NCBI GenBank assembly: GCA_016213105.1
Contig: JACRBN010000013.1
Coordinates: 1-64,000, forward strand
DNA from: Chloroflexota bacterium
GTDB taxonomy: Bacteria; Chloroflexota; Anaerolineae; Anaerolineales; Villigracilaceae
Direction of reading: 5' to 3'
Length of the DNA: 64,000 nucleotides
The notes beneath the pieces are model-generated. The model had not been told where the DNA came from, ran no database searches, and worked only from the letters and a program-made list of their open reading frames with translations. Shown one piece after another: positions 18,701 to 28,300 of this stretch (its first letter is position 1; each line of letters opens with the position of its first letter). A program made the position numbers and the translations under genes.

Positions 18701-19087
18701 ATGGTCAAAAAGTTCTACACCGAAAAGGATATCGAAGACCTGTTCGCATCGGGCGTGCGCTCGCTGCAGGTGGATGAGGACATCCAGATGACGGGGATGG
18801 CCTACGAAAAAGCCCAGCGTTTGGGATTGACCCTGCTGACGAATGCCCCCGACCAGCCGCCCAGCGCCCCCGTGCGTCCCTACCTCTCCAGCGCAGGAAG
18901 TTCATCCGCCCCGAGGCCTGCCGCCGTCATGGACAAGGCCCCGTCGCTGCAAGCCGACCCGCTAAAGGACTCTGTCCTGGCGGGACGCATCCGCGCGGCA
19001 GTCAACGCCCGCCTCGGGGATCAGATCGACGCCCAACTGCTCGACACGATCATTCGGCGCGTCCTCACCAGCACAGGACTGAAATAA
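18701..19087 (+). CDS. microcompartment-associated protein with terminal amphipathic helices, possible linker
   Basis: A 128-residue protein with no named family that I recognise. Residues 1-45 form a compact helical domain (FYTEKDIEDLFASGVRSLQV). A Pro/Ser/Ala linker spans about 48-80. The C-terminal 35 residues form an amphipathic helix (LLDTIIRRVLTSTGLK) closely resembling the targeting helices at the N-termini of the RpiB-like protein and DeoC in the same operon. It could link cargo to shell or organise the core. Its stop shares a base with the next start (TAATG). The role is inference from context. Confidence 0.75.
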   Translation: MVKKFYTEKDIEDLFASGVRSLQVDEDIQMTGMAYEKAQRLGLTLLTNAPDQPPSAPVRPYLSSAGSSSAPRPAAVMDKAPSLQADPLKDSVLAGRIRAAVNARLGDQIDAQLLDTIIRRVLTSTGLK

Positions 19088-19407
19088 TGCTATTCGGCAG
19101 AGTGAAAGGCAACGCAGTCTGCACCATCAAATACCCTGGCACCGAAGGGCTGAAACTGCTCATCGTCCAACCGCTGAACAAGAAGCTCGAACCGCTCGGC
19201 GCATTGCAAGTCGCCGCGGACGTGGTGGATGCGGGCGTCGGCGACCTGTGTGTCATGGTACGCTCGCGCGAAGCCGCCCTGGCCATGCCCATCACAAAAT
19301 TCGTCCCCATCGATCTGGCCCTGGTCGGCATCGTGGACGAGCTCGAAGTCCGCGCAGATGGCGAATATGACGTCACCCTGCGGCGCGGAAGAAATCAGTT
19401 TTCATAA
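19087..19407 (+). CDS. BMC pentamer shell protein (EutN/CcmL), copy 2
   Basis: A 106-residue EutN/CcmL protein with MLFGRVKGNAVCTIK, LKLLIVQPL and VDAGVGDLCVMVRSREAA. It is slightly longer than copy 1 because of a C-terminal tail (YDVTLRRGRNQFS). The start overlaps the previous stop by one base, so translation is probably coupled. Divergence between the three copies suggests separate vertex variants rather than a recent duplication. Confidence 0.92.
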   Translation: MLFGRVKGNAVCTIKYPGTEGLKLLIVQPLNKKLEPLGALQVAADVVDAGVGDLCVMVRSREAALAMPITKFVPIDLALVGIVDELEVRADGEYDVTLRRGRNQFS

Positions 19408-19419
19408 TCCGTTATCTAC

Positions 19420-19462
19420 GTCCTGAGCGGAGCGAGGCGATAGCCGAGCGCAGTCGAAGGAC
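19420..19462. repeat. dispersed short repeat (GTCCTGAGCG...CGAAGGAC)
   Basis: An imperfect inverted repeat, GTCCTGAGCGGAGCG with CGCAGTCGAAGGAC, is inserted between two shell genes of one operon. A related start occurs near 6669. Confidence 0.55.
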
Positions 19463-19482
19463 AGGTAAGCAAGAGAGACCCC

Positions 19483-19761
19483 ATGATCCTCGGTAAAGTT
19501 GTCGGCACCATCGTCACCACCATCAGCCACCCAAATTACAAGAATCGCCGCCTGCTGGTCGTCCAGCCGTTGACGCTGGAAGGCGAAACCCCCGCGCCCG
19601 AAGATGACTTCATCGCGCTCGACAACACCCAGGCAGGCATCGGCGACACCGTGCTCGTCAACCGTGAAGGCAATGGCGCGCGCCAGGTTCTCAAGAATCC
19701 CGATGCTTGTGTGATCTCGGTCATCGTGGGCATCGTCGATTCGGTGTATGCGGAATATTGA
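19483..19761 (+). CDS. BMC pentamer shell protein (EutN/CcmL), copy 3
   Basis: A 92-residue EutN/CcmL protein with MILGKVVGTIVTTIS, LLVVQPLTLEG and QAGIGDTVLVNREGNGAR, then ISVIVGIVDSVY. It is separated from copy 2 by 75 bp that contain a small repeat and AAGAGAG as a possible ribosome site. No BMC hexamer (pfam00936-like) gene follows. Confidence 0.92.
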   Translation: MILGKVVGTIVTTISHPNYKNRRLLVVQPLTLEGETPAPEDDFIALDNTQAGIGDTVLVNREGNGARQVLKNPDACVISVIVGIVDSVYAEY

Positions 19762-19762
19762 T

Positions 19763-19860
19763 GTCATTGCGAGGCGACAGCCCGAAGCAATCTCCCAATT
19801 TACAGATGTTTTCAATAACTCTAAGGTTGCTTCGCCTGCTGCGCAGGCTCGCAACGACAT
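19763..19860. repeat. dispersed inverted-repeat element (MITE-like), copy C
   Basis: GTCATTGCGAGG and CCGAAGCAATCTC are mirrored as GGTTGCTTCG and CTCGCAACGACAT. The 98-bp hairpin matches the copy at 13573 and lies between the last shell gene and the phosphatase. Confidence 0.75.
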
Positions 19861-19914
19861 GTGGCACATCCAAAGTTTTCCAAGCTTTGGATGTTTTTCT
19901 TTTGGAGGCACTGA

Positions 19915-20736
19915 ATGAAAAACCAAAAAGTGACCGTGCTCGGCACAGACCACCCCACCAAAAACGAGATCTTCACCCAGGCCCTGGAATCTGAGAACAT
20001 CGTCCTTGGAACCAGTGTAGGCACGACTTCCAAGCCCAATGAGGACTGCGTGGGCGCATCCGTCTGCGGCACGGAAATCGTCCTGGCCATTGCAGATGGA
20101 CATTGGGGGAAGGAAGCCAGCGAGATCGCCGTCACCAAAGCCGTGGAGTTGCTCGGGCCGGACGTCCGCCCCTCCACGGGCAGCGAGACCCGCGCGCGCC
20201 TGATCGCCTTGTACGAGCAGATCAACAACACCTTGTACGAAATGGCCGCCACCGCGCCAGACGCGCCCACGTCAGAAACCTCCCTGATCGTCTGCCACGT
20301 CAAGGATTCAGAAACGGGCAGATATTTATATTGGTCAAACTTCGGGGATTCGTATCTGTTCCTCTTGAGGGATGGAAGGCTGAAACTGCTCAACACGCTC
20401 CAGCCCCGTTGGCTGGGCTATATCTCCAAGCTGTCTGAAAATCCCGAAACACAAGCCACTCTGCCTCAATTCCTCGCCAACTCTGCCCGCTACGTCGGCG
20501 CTACCAGCGGACTGGAAATTGGCATCAAAAAACTGGCAGCAGGCGACACGCTCTTTCTCTGCACAGACGGCCTGATCGGCTCCGACAAGCAGCCTGATCG
20601 GCAAGTGGTGAACATGATTACGGAAGCCCTGTTGTCCGACTCCGCGCTTGAAGCAAAGGTGAAGCGCATCATCGCATCCGCGCTGGCCAGAGGCGAGAAG
20701 GATAACGTCTCGTGCGTGGCGGCCCAAGTCGACTAA
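19915..20736 (+). CDS. PP2C-family serine/threonine phosphatase
   Basis: A 273-residue metal-dependent phosphatase. Motifs are NEDCVG, IADGHWG (metal-binding Asp, with W in place of the usual G), WSNFGDSYLFLLRDG, LFLCTDGL and KDNVSCVAAQVD. There is no signal peptide, membrane helix or fused sensor domain, so it is a free cytosolic phosphatase. It follows the microcompartment genes in the same direction after a repeat element and could be read with them. No matching kinase is in the window, so the target is unknown. Confidence 0.85.
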   Translation: MKNQKVTVLGTDHPTKNEIFTQALESENIVLGTSVGTTSKPNEDCVGASVCGTEIVLAIADGHWGKEASEIAVTKAVELLGPDVRPSTGSETRARLIALYEQINNTLYEMAATAPDAPTSETSLIVCHVKDSETGRYLYWSNFGDSYLFLLRDGRLKLLNTLQPRWLGYISKLSENPETQATLPQFLANSARYVGATSGLEIGIKKLAAGDTLFLCTDGLIGSDKQPDRQVVNMITEALLSDSALEAKVKRIIASALARGEKDNVSCVAAQVD

Positions 20737-20745
20737 ACACTCGCG

Positions 20746-21549
20746 CTACGATCCCCCATAGCGCTTATCCATTTCCTTTCCCACCGTTTCCACCGCAGAC
20801 TTGCGGGACATCAACCGCGTGGTCAGGAACGCAGCCAGCCGATTCTGCGCGCCAGGCACGAAGCTGGGAGTCTTCCCCAGTGCCTCCAGCGTCTCACGAA
20901 CGGTGTCTTCCGCCGTCATGACGGGCGGCCAGGTCTTCGCATCAGGATTGGGATTCTCAGCCCGCCAGCCAGGTGTGTCCGTCGCTCCGACGATGGTTGT
21001 CAACACGTCCACGTTGGCGGGACGCAGTTCCTGCCAGAGGGCTTCGCCCAGGGTCAGGTCATGCGCCTTGGTGGCCGAATACTCGCTGACGTAACTCGTT
21101 CCAGACAGGGCCGACATGGATGAGACAAAGATGATCCCGCCGCGCTTGCGGGCGCGCATCATTCCGCCAAAATGATGGGCCAGCATCAGCGGCGCGCGGG
21201 CATTGACCGTCAAAATGGACAGGTGCTTTTCGAGCGGCACATCCAGGAAGTGGCCGATGGCCGAAATCCCCGCATTGTTGACCAGCAGCCCCACCTGCAT
21301 GTCGTAGGTCGCGGCCTGCAAAGGGCGCAGAAGCTCGGGCTGCGACAAATCCAGCACGATGGGACGGACGCCCACGTTGAATTCCTTCGACAGCGCCTTG
21401 GAGACCTTCGTCAGCGCCTCGGCCTGCACGTCCACCAGCGCCAGGTTCAACCCGCGCGCCGCCAGTTGACGGGCAAACTCCGCGCCCAATCCCATCGCCG
21501 CGCCCGTCACCAGCGCCCAAGGGCCATACTTTTCAACAAATGTCGACAT
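20746..21549 (-). CDS. short-chain dehydrogenase/reductase
   Basis: A 267-residue classical SDR. The nucleotide-binding motif is TGAAMGLGAEFARQLAARG, followed by NNAGISAIG, and the active site is Ser in FVSSMSALSG and YSATKAHD (Tyr-x3-Lys). It should be an NADP(H)-linked oxidoreductase; the substrate cannot be told. The ATG at 21549 follows GGAGG. The C-terminus (RLMSRKSAVETVGKEMDKRYG) is typical of a large uncharacterised SDR subgroup. It is convergent with the PP2C gene. Confidence 0.88.
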   Translation of the reverse strand: MSTFVEKYGPWALVTGAAMGLGAEFARQLAARGLNLALVDVQAEALTKVSKALSKEFNVGVRPIVLDLSQPELLRPLQAATYDMQVGLLVNNAGISAIGHFLDVPLEKHLSILTVNARAPLMLAHHFGGMMRARKRGGIIFVSSMSALSGTSYVSEYSATKAHDLTLGEALWQELRPANVDVLTTIVGATDTPGWRAENPNPDAKTWPPVMTAEDTVRETLEALGKTPSFVPGAQNRLAAFLTTRLMSRKSAVETVGKEMDKRYGGS

Positions 21550-21591
21550 GCGTCCTCCAGGTGAAATCAAGTTGAGGCATTGCGCCGTCAT

Positions 21592-21984
21592 TCAGGCGGC
21601 CAGCGCCCGCAGCGCATCCATCGCCCGCTCTGCGTCGCCGATAGGCACAAAAATATGATCGTGATAATACGCCGCCGCCACGTTACAGCTGATGCCCGCC
21701 TCGGTCAGCGCGCGGGAAAAGGCCGCAGTCAGGCCCACCGCTTCGAGCGACGAATGCACCGTCAGCGTGATCCAGGCAAAGGCCTGGGTGTAGGCCAGAC
21801 CCAACGCGTCCGCCTGCTCGCTGGGCAGGATCACCGTCACGCCCTCCCGTTCCTGGAACAGGCACAACGGATCGAGCGCCGCGGCCTGTTCACGTGAAGC
21901 CAGTGTACAGAAAACGTACCCGCCCGCGTTGAGTTCGGGGCGCATGTTCTGCAAGAGTGTTTCGAGGTCGGTTTCACCGTTCAT
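21592..21984 (-). CDS. ACT-domain protein (DUF2241/ACT_7 type)
   Basis: A 130-residue protein. The N-terminal half (TDLETLLQNMRPELNAGGYV, then EREGVTVILP) and the C-terminal ACT half (LTVHSSLEAVGLTAAFSRAL, GISCNVAAAYYHDHIFV) match a known family of paired small ACT modules related to amino-acid sensing proteins. The start at 21984 follows AGGAG. It is divergent from the histidine-controlled hisD transcript, with the shared gap carrying the hisD promoter. Confidence 0.82.
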   Translation of the reverse strand: MNGETDLETLLQNMRPELNAGGYVFCTLASREQAAALDPLCLFQEREGVTVILPSEQADALGLAYTQAFAWITLTVHSSLEAVGLTAAFSRALTEAGISCNVAAAYYHDHIFVPIGDAERAMDALRALAA

Positions 21985-22005
21985 GGATTCTCCTGAAATT
22001 GGCAC

Positions 22006-22034
22006 TTGACAATCATACCCGTTTTCCATAAAAT
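22006..22034 (+). promoter_or_regulatory. strong promoter of the his leader and hisD
   Basis: TTGACA, exactly 17 bases, then TAAAAT. The predicted start is near 22041, only about 4 bases before the leader-peptide ATG at 22045. Confidence 0.8.
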
Positions 22035-22044
22035 ACGGCCCAAT

Positions 22045-22110
22045 ATGCGCACCTGCCAGATCAACCGCCATCATCACGTCTCACCACCCTCCCCCGGACG
22101 GGCGGCTTAG
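22045..22110 (+). CDS. probable histidine leader peptide (21 residues)
   Basis: A short ORF begins just after the promoter and encodes a 21-residue peptide with three consecutive histidines (NRHHHVSPP) and a run of Pro/Ser. It stops at 22110. Tandem codons for the regulated amino acid are the hallmark of ribosome-mediated attenuation, and the next gene is hisD. No ribosome site can fit, so translation would be leaderless. Three histidines are fewer than the seven of the E. coli his leader. Confidence 0.65.
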   Translation: MRTCQINRHHHVSPPSPGRAA

Positions 22111-22143
22111 ACGCGCATCTGCACCCAGCGTATCAAATCCCAG

Positions 22144-22170
22144 ACTCCCGCTCCGGCGGGAGTTTTTATT
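22144..22170 (+). terminator. attenuator hairpin before hisD
   Basis: ACTCCCGC, loop TCCG, GCGGGAGT, then TTTTATTTT. This intrinsic terminator lies between the leader peptide and the hisD start and would stop transcription unless the leader ribosome stalls. The upstream GGACGGGCGGC is complementary in part to the 5' arm and could form the antiterminator. Confidence 0.7.
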
Positions 22171-22182
22171 TTCCGAGGTGAC

Positions 22183-23514
22183 ATGATTTCGATTTTGGAC
22201 TCCACCACTGCCCGCAAGACCATCCTACGCCGCGTTCCGCTGGGCGACGAGGATGTGCCCGCTTCCGTATTGGATCGCATCGAGGCGGCCTTCGGCGCGC
22301 GGATTTCCCCACAGGAGGCGGTGACGCGCATCCTGCGCGAGGTCCGCACCCGCGGCGATTCCGCGCTGCGCGCCTGGACCGAGAAGCTGGACGGCAAGGC
22401 CCCCAGCCTGATCCGCGTCCCGGGCGAAGCCCTGCAAGCCGCGTTGAACTCGATCTCGAAAGAAGAACGCGCCGCGCTCGAACTCGCCGCCGAACGCATC
22501 GAGACCTTTTACAAAAAACAGCCGCTGATCTCGTGGCTGACCCAGGACATGGGCGGCGTGCTCGGGCAGCTCATCCGCCCCATCCGCCGCGTGGGAGTCT
22601 ACGTCCCGGGCGGCACCGCGCCCCTGCCCTCCAGCGTGTTGATGTCGGCCGTGCCTGCCCGGGTGGCGGGCGTGAAGGAGATCGCGCTGGCGATCCCGCC
22701 CCAGCGCGGGACGGGTGAGATCGCCCCGATCATCCTGGCCGCCGCTGCCCTGATCGGCGTGGACGAGGTCTACACGATGGGCGGCGCGCAGGCCATCGCC
22801 GCGCTGGCCTATGGTACCGAGTCCATCCCCGCCGTGGACAAGATCTTCGGCCCTGGCAACCTGTTTGTAACCCTGGCCAAGCAGCAGGTCTTCGGCGCCG
22901 TCGGCATCGACGGGCTGGCAGGCCCAACCGAGACGGTCGTAATCGCCGACGAGTTCGCCAGACCCGCCTGGGTCGCCTCCGACCTGCTGGCCCAGGCCGA
23001 GCATGACGTGCTGGCCTCCGCCATCCTGCTGACGCCCTCGCGTCAACTGGCCGAGGCCGTGCAGATCGAAGTTGGCAGGCAGATGGAAAGCCTGCCGCGC
23101 GCCGAAATCGTGGTGCAGTCGCTCAAAGACCGTAGCGGCATCGTGCTCACCCAAGACCTCGACGAAGCCGTGGAATTGTCCAATGCGTACGGGCCAGAGC
23201 ATCTGTGCCTGGCCGTGCAAAACCCGTGGGCCTGGAGCGAAAAGGTTATGTCGGCGGGCGGCATCTTCATGGGCGAGTATTCGTTCGAGGTGCTGGGCGA
23301 TTACGTCGCGGGGCCGAGTCACGTCATGCCCACGGGCGGCACGGCGCGCTTCGCCTCCCCGCTCAACGTGTGGGACTTCGTGCGCATCATCAGCCTGGTC
23401 GGACTGAACGAAGCGGCGGGACGCGAGTTGTCCAAATCGGCCGCGCTCATCGCCCGCACCGAAGGCCTCGAAGCCCATGCGCGTTCGGCGGATCAACGCA
23501 GTGCAAGCCTATAG
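22183..23514 (+). CDS. hisD: histidinol dehydrogenase
   Basis: A 443-residue NAD-dependent enzyme for the last two steps of histidine synthesis. It has the family signatures [35 protein letters not shown], the zinc-site region [20 protein letters not shown] and [18 protein letters not shown]. Length is usual. GAGGTGAC precedes the ATG. No other his gene is nearby, so hisD seems to be controlled alone by the upstream attenuator. Confidence 0.95.
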   Translation: MISILDSTTARKTILRRVPLGDEDVPASVLDRIEAAFGARISPQEAVTRILREVRTRGDSALRAWTEKLDGKAPSLIRVPGEALQAALNSISKEERAALELAAERIETFYKKQPLISWLTQDMGGVLGQLIRPIRRVGVYVPGGTAPLPSSVLMSAVPARVAGVKEIALAIPPQRGTGEIAPIILAAAALIGVDEVYTMGGAQAIAALAYGTESIPAVDKIFGPGNLFVTLAKQQVFGAVGIDGLAGPTETVVIADEFARPAWVASDLLAQAEHDVLASAILLTPSRQLAEAVQIEVGRQMESLPRAEIVVQSLKDRSGIVLTQDLDEAVELSNAYGPEHLCLAVQNPWAWSEKVMSAGGIFMGEYSFEVLGDYVAGPSHVMPTGGTARFASPLNVWDFVRIISLVGLNEAAGRELSKSAALIARTEGLEAHARSADQRSASL

Positions 23515-23523
23515 GCTTGCACT
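23500..23523. terminator. perfect 24-bp palindrome shared by two convergent gene ends
   Basis: AGTGCAAGCCTA followed by its exact complement. It contains the hisD stop codon and ends within the stop codon of the convergent methyltransferase gene. It lacks a T run, so termination by it is only possible, not shown. Confidence 0.6.
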
Positions 23524-24523
23524 ACTTACGCCGCACGTCCAGGATGGCGATCTTGGTGGAATGGTTGAACGGCGCGGGATCGGTGATTGGCTTACCCACT
23601 GTTTGATAACCGACGAAATCCCCGGGCACAGGCATCAAATCGCGAATCTTTAGGTAGCCATCTGCGCATAAGGTTTCCAGCGTTTGCATATACTCGCGCC
23701 CGCTGACGTAGAGCGCATTGTTGATGGCGATCAATGTCCCGCCGTCGTTGATGAGCGGCCGCACCTTGTTGACCAGGCGGGCGTTCTCGTGTTCCTGATC
23801 CACGCGGCCCCTGGTGGTGGATGAGAAAAAGGGCGGGTCGATCAGCACGCAGTCGAAGGTTTCGCCTGCGTGTTTGAACCTGCTGACGGCAGGGAAGAAA
23901 TCCTGGGCGATGAAGTCGCTTTTGTGGATGGGAAAGCCGTTGAGCGAGTAGGAGTCCTTGGCGAGATTGAGGAACTGGCGATTCAGATCCATCTGGACGA
24001 CGCGCGCCGCGCCGCCTGCCAGGGCGGCGACACCAAAGCTGCCCGTATAGGCAAAAGTGTTCAACACAGATTTGCCCCGCATATTCTCGATCAGCCATTT
24101 GCGCAAAGGGCGCGTATCGAGGTACAGGCTGGCGTCGCGATTCATCGTCAAGTCGACGGCGTACCAGATGCCGTGCTCCCTGACCTTGCGGTCGGGTTTG
24201 CCGCCAAAGAGCAGCGCGCCGCGTCGTTCTGCGGGGGAGGAACTGCTGCGATATTTCGCAATCCCCGCGCGCAGCCAGCCTGCAAAAAGCGGATGCTTCT
24301 GGATGAAGTCCGCGGCCTCGCGCACAAGCGCCCTGCCGGTGGACTCGTCGGGGGCGTAGTCGTGAAAAATAACGGTACCCGCATACAGGTCCAGGCTGAG
24401 GTGGGGCTGTCCTTCGCTGAAGCCGTTGAAGAGGCGGAAGGCCGTCTCGTGACGGGAATCAAACAGGGGCTCTCGCGCGGCGAGGGCTTTTTCCAAAAGG
24501 GCAGGGATCGATTCGGTGGGCAT
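23522..24523 (-). CDS. class I SAM-dependent methyltransferase (RlmI/RlmK-like)
   Basis: A 333-residue protein. The C-terminal Rossmann domain has motif I VLNTFAYTGSFGVAALAGG and the catalytic-type motif IV LIDPPFFSS, as in rRNA methyltransferases of the RlmI/RlmK/YccW group. The N-terminal 130 residues lack a clear PUA domain. It probably methylates RNA, with the target unassigned. It lies downstream of the cyclophilin gene on the same strand, with a hairpin between. Confidence 0.8.
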   Translation of the reverse strand: MPTESIPALLEKALAAREPLFDSRHETAFRLFNGFSEGQPHLSLDLYAGTVIFHDYAPDESTGRALVREAADFIQKHPLFAGWLRAGIAKYRSSSSPAERRGALLFGGKPDRKVREHGIWYAVDLTMNRDASLYLDTRPLRKWLIENMRGKSVLNTFAYTGSFGVAALAGGAARVVQMDLNRQFLNLAKDSYSLNGFPIHKSDFIAQDFFPAVSRFKHAGETFDCVLIDPPFFSSTTRGRVDQEHENARLVNKVRPLINDGGTLIAINNALYVSGREYMQTLETLCADGYLKIRDLMPVPGDFVGYQTVGKPITDPAPFNHSTKIAILDVRRK

Positions 24524-24537
24524 ATCGGTTGAAGAAG

Positions 24538-24563
24538 AGGCCTCCGGGGTCGTCCCGGAGGCC
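24538..24563 (-). terminator. hairpin between cyclophilin and methyltransferase genes
   Basis: A GC-rich stem (AGGCCTCCGGG and its complement, 4-nt loop) follows the cyclophilin stop. The downstream run on the - strand is only CTTCTTC, so termination may be partial. Confidence 0.6.
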
Positions 24564-24571
24564 TGCTGATT

Positions 24572-25258
24572 TTATTTCTCGGTGATCGTCACGCTGAGGA
24601 TGGCGTCGCCCGTATAGGACGGGTTTTGCTCGGGATCGCGGCGGGTGATGGCGTTGACCACATCCATGCCTTCGATGACCTGCCCGAAGATGGTGTAGCC
24701 GCCGTTCAGGAAGTCGGCGGCGGCAAAGGTGATGAAGAACTGGCTGCCGTTGGTGTCGCGGCCTGCGTTGGCCATGGCCATCACGCCCGCCTTGTCGAAG
24801 GTCAGGTCGCTGTCTTCATTGGGGAATTCGTAGCCAGGCCCGCCCCCGCCCGTGCCGGTGGGATCGCCGCCCTGGGCCATGAAGCCTTCGAGCACACGGT
24901 GGAAGGTGACGCCGTCGAAGTACCCCTCCCTGGCCAGGAAGACAAAGCTGTTGACCGTGCGCGGCGCCTTGTCGGGATAGAGTTGGACGACGAACTCGCC
25001 GCCGGTCGCCATCTTGAAGGTGGCAAAATATTGTTTGGTGACGTCGATCTGCATGGGCGGCTCGGCATCGTATTGCAGGTTCATGACGGTGGGCGCATCC
25101 GCCGCCGCTGACGGGGAACCCGCCTGATTGCGATTCATGAACAAGGCTGTGGCTATGACGACGAGGACCAGGCCTCCCAAAACGATCATGAGTTGGGTGT
25201 TGCGATTTTTCTGCTGCTGCCTTCTGGCCTGAACCTGGGCACGTTTCGAATTGGACAT
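24572..25258 (-). CDS. membrane-anchored cyclophilin-type peptidyl-prolyl isomerase
   Basis: A 228-residue protein with a basic, Gln/Arg-rich cytosolic start, one membrane helix (about residues 22-40), a short linker and a cyclophilin domain. The active-site segments are FHRVLEGFMAQGGDPTGTG and GSQFFITF. It should catalyse prolyl cis-trans isomerisation outside the membrane and so assist folding of secreted proteins. The ATG at 25258 follows GGAGAG and replaces a longer in-frame start. Confidence 0.9.
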   Translation of the reverse strand: MSNSKRAQVQARRQQQKNRNTQLMIVLGGLVLVVIATALFMNRNQAGSPSAAADAPTVMNLQYDAEPPMQIDVTKQYFATFKMATGGEFVVQLYPDKAPRTVNSFVFLAREGYFDGVTFHRVLEGFMAQGGDPTGTGGGGPGYEFPNEDSDLTFDKAGVMAMANAGRDTNGSQFFITFAAADFLNGGYTIFGQVIEGMDVVNAITRRDPEQNPSYTGDAILSVTITEK

Positions 25259-25315
25259 GGGGTGATCTCTCCTTGATTTGGATTCAGCCGTCCATTGTAG
25301 CAGATACGGCAAATT

Positions 25316-28300
25316 TCAGCGGGTCCTGTACCAGGTGCGGAAGACCTCCACCACACGCGGATCGAAATGTTTGCCCGACTGTTCCTCGATGTAGGCCAGG
25401 GCTTTTCCGTGCTCCCAGGCGGAACGATAGGGGCGGTTGGAAGTCAGCACTTCGTACACGTCGGCCACGGCAAAGATGCGCGCCATCAGCGGGATCTGTT
25501 CCCCCGCCAGTCCGCGCGGATAGCCGCTGCCATCCCATTTCTCGTGATGGCAATACGGAACGGCCAGCGCGCCATGCAGGTATTCGATGGCCTGAAGGAT
25601 TTCGTATGCGACCAGCGGGTGACGGCGCACCACGTCCCAGTCTTCGGGGGTAAGCGGCCCGGGTTTTAGCAATATTGTGTCTGGAACGGCCAGCTTTCCG
25701 ATGTCGTGCAGCAGGGCGCCGCGCCGCAATTGGATCATCTCGTCATTTGACATACCCAGGACCTGGGCCAGGTCGAGCGCAATATCCACGACGCGCACGG
25801 AATGGCCCTCTGTCTCGTGGGCGTGTAATTCCACGGCGCGCGCCCAGCCTTCGATGGTGGCGTCGAAGGCCAGTTCCATTTGGAGGTTCGAGCGCTGCAG
25901 ATCGGTGAACAAACGCGCATTCTCGATGGCAATGGTGGCCTGGTTGGCAAGCGTTTCGATGAAGTTGTCCCAATCGGGACCGTAATCCAGGATGGAATGG
26001 GCATAGAATTCCAGCACGCCGACGATCTTCCCCTTGGCGATCAGGGGCGTGGCGGTGTAGGTTTTGAAGCCCTCCTCCTTGAAGATCTGCCGCCGCAGGG
26101 GTTCGTCACAATTCTGCAGGTCCCTCACCTGGAGGATCTCGCGGCGCAGGGCGGCCAGCCCCGCATAGCCCTGGCCGATCATCAGGCGCATCTGTTCGAT
26201 GGCGCGGGTGCGGAAGCCGGACGAGGCGGCGTATTCCAGGGTCAGGCTGTGCGGGTTGACCAGGAGAATGGCGGCGGCGTCCACTTCGGGCTGGGAGGTG
26301 ACTTCGGTCAGCAGCAGGCGCAGGGTCAGGCCCAGGTCGAGGCTGCCCGTGATCGCCCGATCCATTTTATGCAGAATCTGCAGTTGACTAAGCTGGGAGC
26401 TCGTCTGCTCGAACAGGCGCACGCGCTGCAGAGTGCTGCCCATGATCTCACCGACCGCGGTCAACATGCGCACCGCATCGGCATCGAAGGGCTGGCTGTG
26501 CGGGTCTTTCATGCGCATGACAACCAGCGCGCCGATGAACTCGCTTTCCGCGCGGATCGGGGCAAAGAGCGCCGGGCCGAGGCTTTCGAAATCCACCACA
26601 TCCTGGAGGCGCAGCGGGTCGCCCGCAAAATCATCCGTCAGGTAGGCCTGCCCCTCGCGCAGAACCTTTCCGCAGATGCCGTCTCCGATGGGGAAGCGCC
26701 GCCCCAAATTTTGAGTGAGCGCGTGTTCGGCGCGCGCCAGGATCAGGTGCTGGCGATCCGCCTCCACCAGGACGATGCCGCCCGCATGGGCGCCCATCAG
26801 GGATTCCAACTCAGCCATCACGACGGAAAGCGATTGCTGTTCGGTTTGGACGCTGCCCAGATGGTCTGAGATGTTGAAGAGCGCTTCCAATTGCCTCGTG
26901 CGCGTCCGCAGGGAGGCTTCGGCGCGCCGGCGTTCGATGTTTTCCTGCTGGATGTTTTCATACAGGCGCGCGTTGCTGAGGGCAATGGCTGCCTGTGCGC
27001 TAAAGCCGGTCAGGATTTGCAGATCGTCCTCGGTGTAGGCGTTCAACCGATAACTGAAAACCTGGATGACTCCCAGGACATTCCCCTCGGTCAACAATGG
27101 AACAACCAGCGCCGAGCGCGGGATGTCCTCCTCTTCAGGGAGCTCATCCACGGCCTGGCCGTCTCCATCGAAATGATGGACGACCTGCACAGTCTTCAGA
27201 CGCGCCTGAAAATCCGGGATGGATTCGGGGGTCTTCGTGCGGATGACCTGGCTCTGGATGCCGCTGCCCTGCGGTTCGAGCGGGATCGGTCCGTATGCCG
27301 TCACATCCACCGGACGGTCATCGTGCCAGCCTCCCGCCATGGAGATCATACCGCTGGCGGGGTCGAAGGCCGAGATGAAAAGGGTATCGCACGGCATCAA
27401 CTGACGGACATTGGTATAGATCACTTCATGGATATAGCCGGCATCCAGGGAAACATTCAGGCGGTGCGTGGCCTCGTGGATCAGGCGCAACTGGCGGTTG
27501 CGGCGGGCCAGTTCAGCCTCCGCGTTTTTGCGTTCCGTGATGTCCTGGCTGGTGCCCACCGCAAGGACGGCCACCCGCTCTCCATTGCGATCTTCGAAAT
27601 GCACGCGCGAATGAACCTGCAACCAGTGAATAGAGCCGTCGCGGTGAATCACGCGGTATTCGATCTCAAAACGGCCCCCGGATTGCGGGACGAGCACTGC
27701 GCCGATGGCCACGCGAAGGCGCGACGCATCTTCAGGATGGACACGACTCGCAACTTCCGCAGCACTGGGATGCTCACCATCCTGGTCGTAATGCCTGCGG
27801 GCGCGTTCATCCAGCGTAAAGATATGGGTAAGCAGGTCCTCCTGCCAGGAGCCCAATTCGGCGGCGTCGTATGCCAGGCGCAAACGCTCCTCACTTTCAC
27901 GCAGTTTTTCATTTGCCAGTTTGCGCTCGGTGATGTCACGGAAGTTGATGACTATGGCTTCCACGCTGGGTTCGGCAAGCAGGTTGGTGAAGGTGCTCTC
28001 GATCCACAACCAGGAGCCTCCCTTGTGACGGAAACGATATTGAAGCATGGGCGACTGGGAAGGATCCTGGATCAAACGATTCAACACCTCCAGGACCAGG
28101 GGAAGATCCTCCGGATGCGTGGAACCGTTTGGCGTAATGTCCAATGAATCATTGATGTCATAACCGAAAATCTTCCTCGCCGATGGACTGACGTAGGCGA
28201 AGCCCAGGTCACGTCCCACCAGCACGACACCATCGGGCGCCCGCTCAATCAGGGATTTGAACCGCTTCTCGGCCCTAACGATCTTTTCCTCCGCCTGTTT

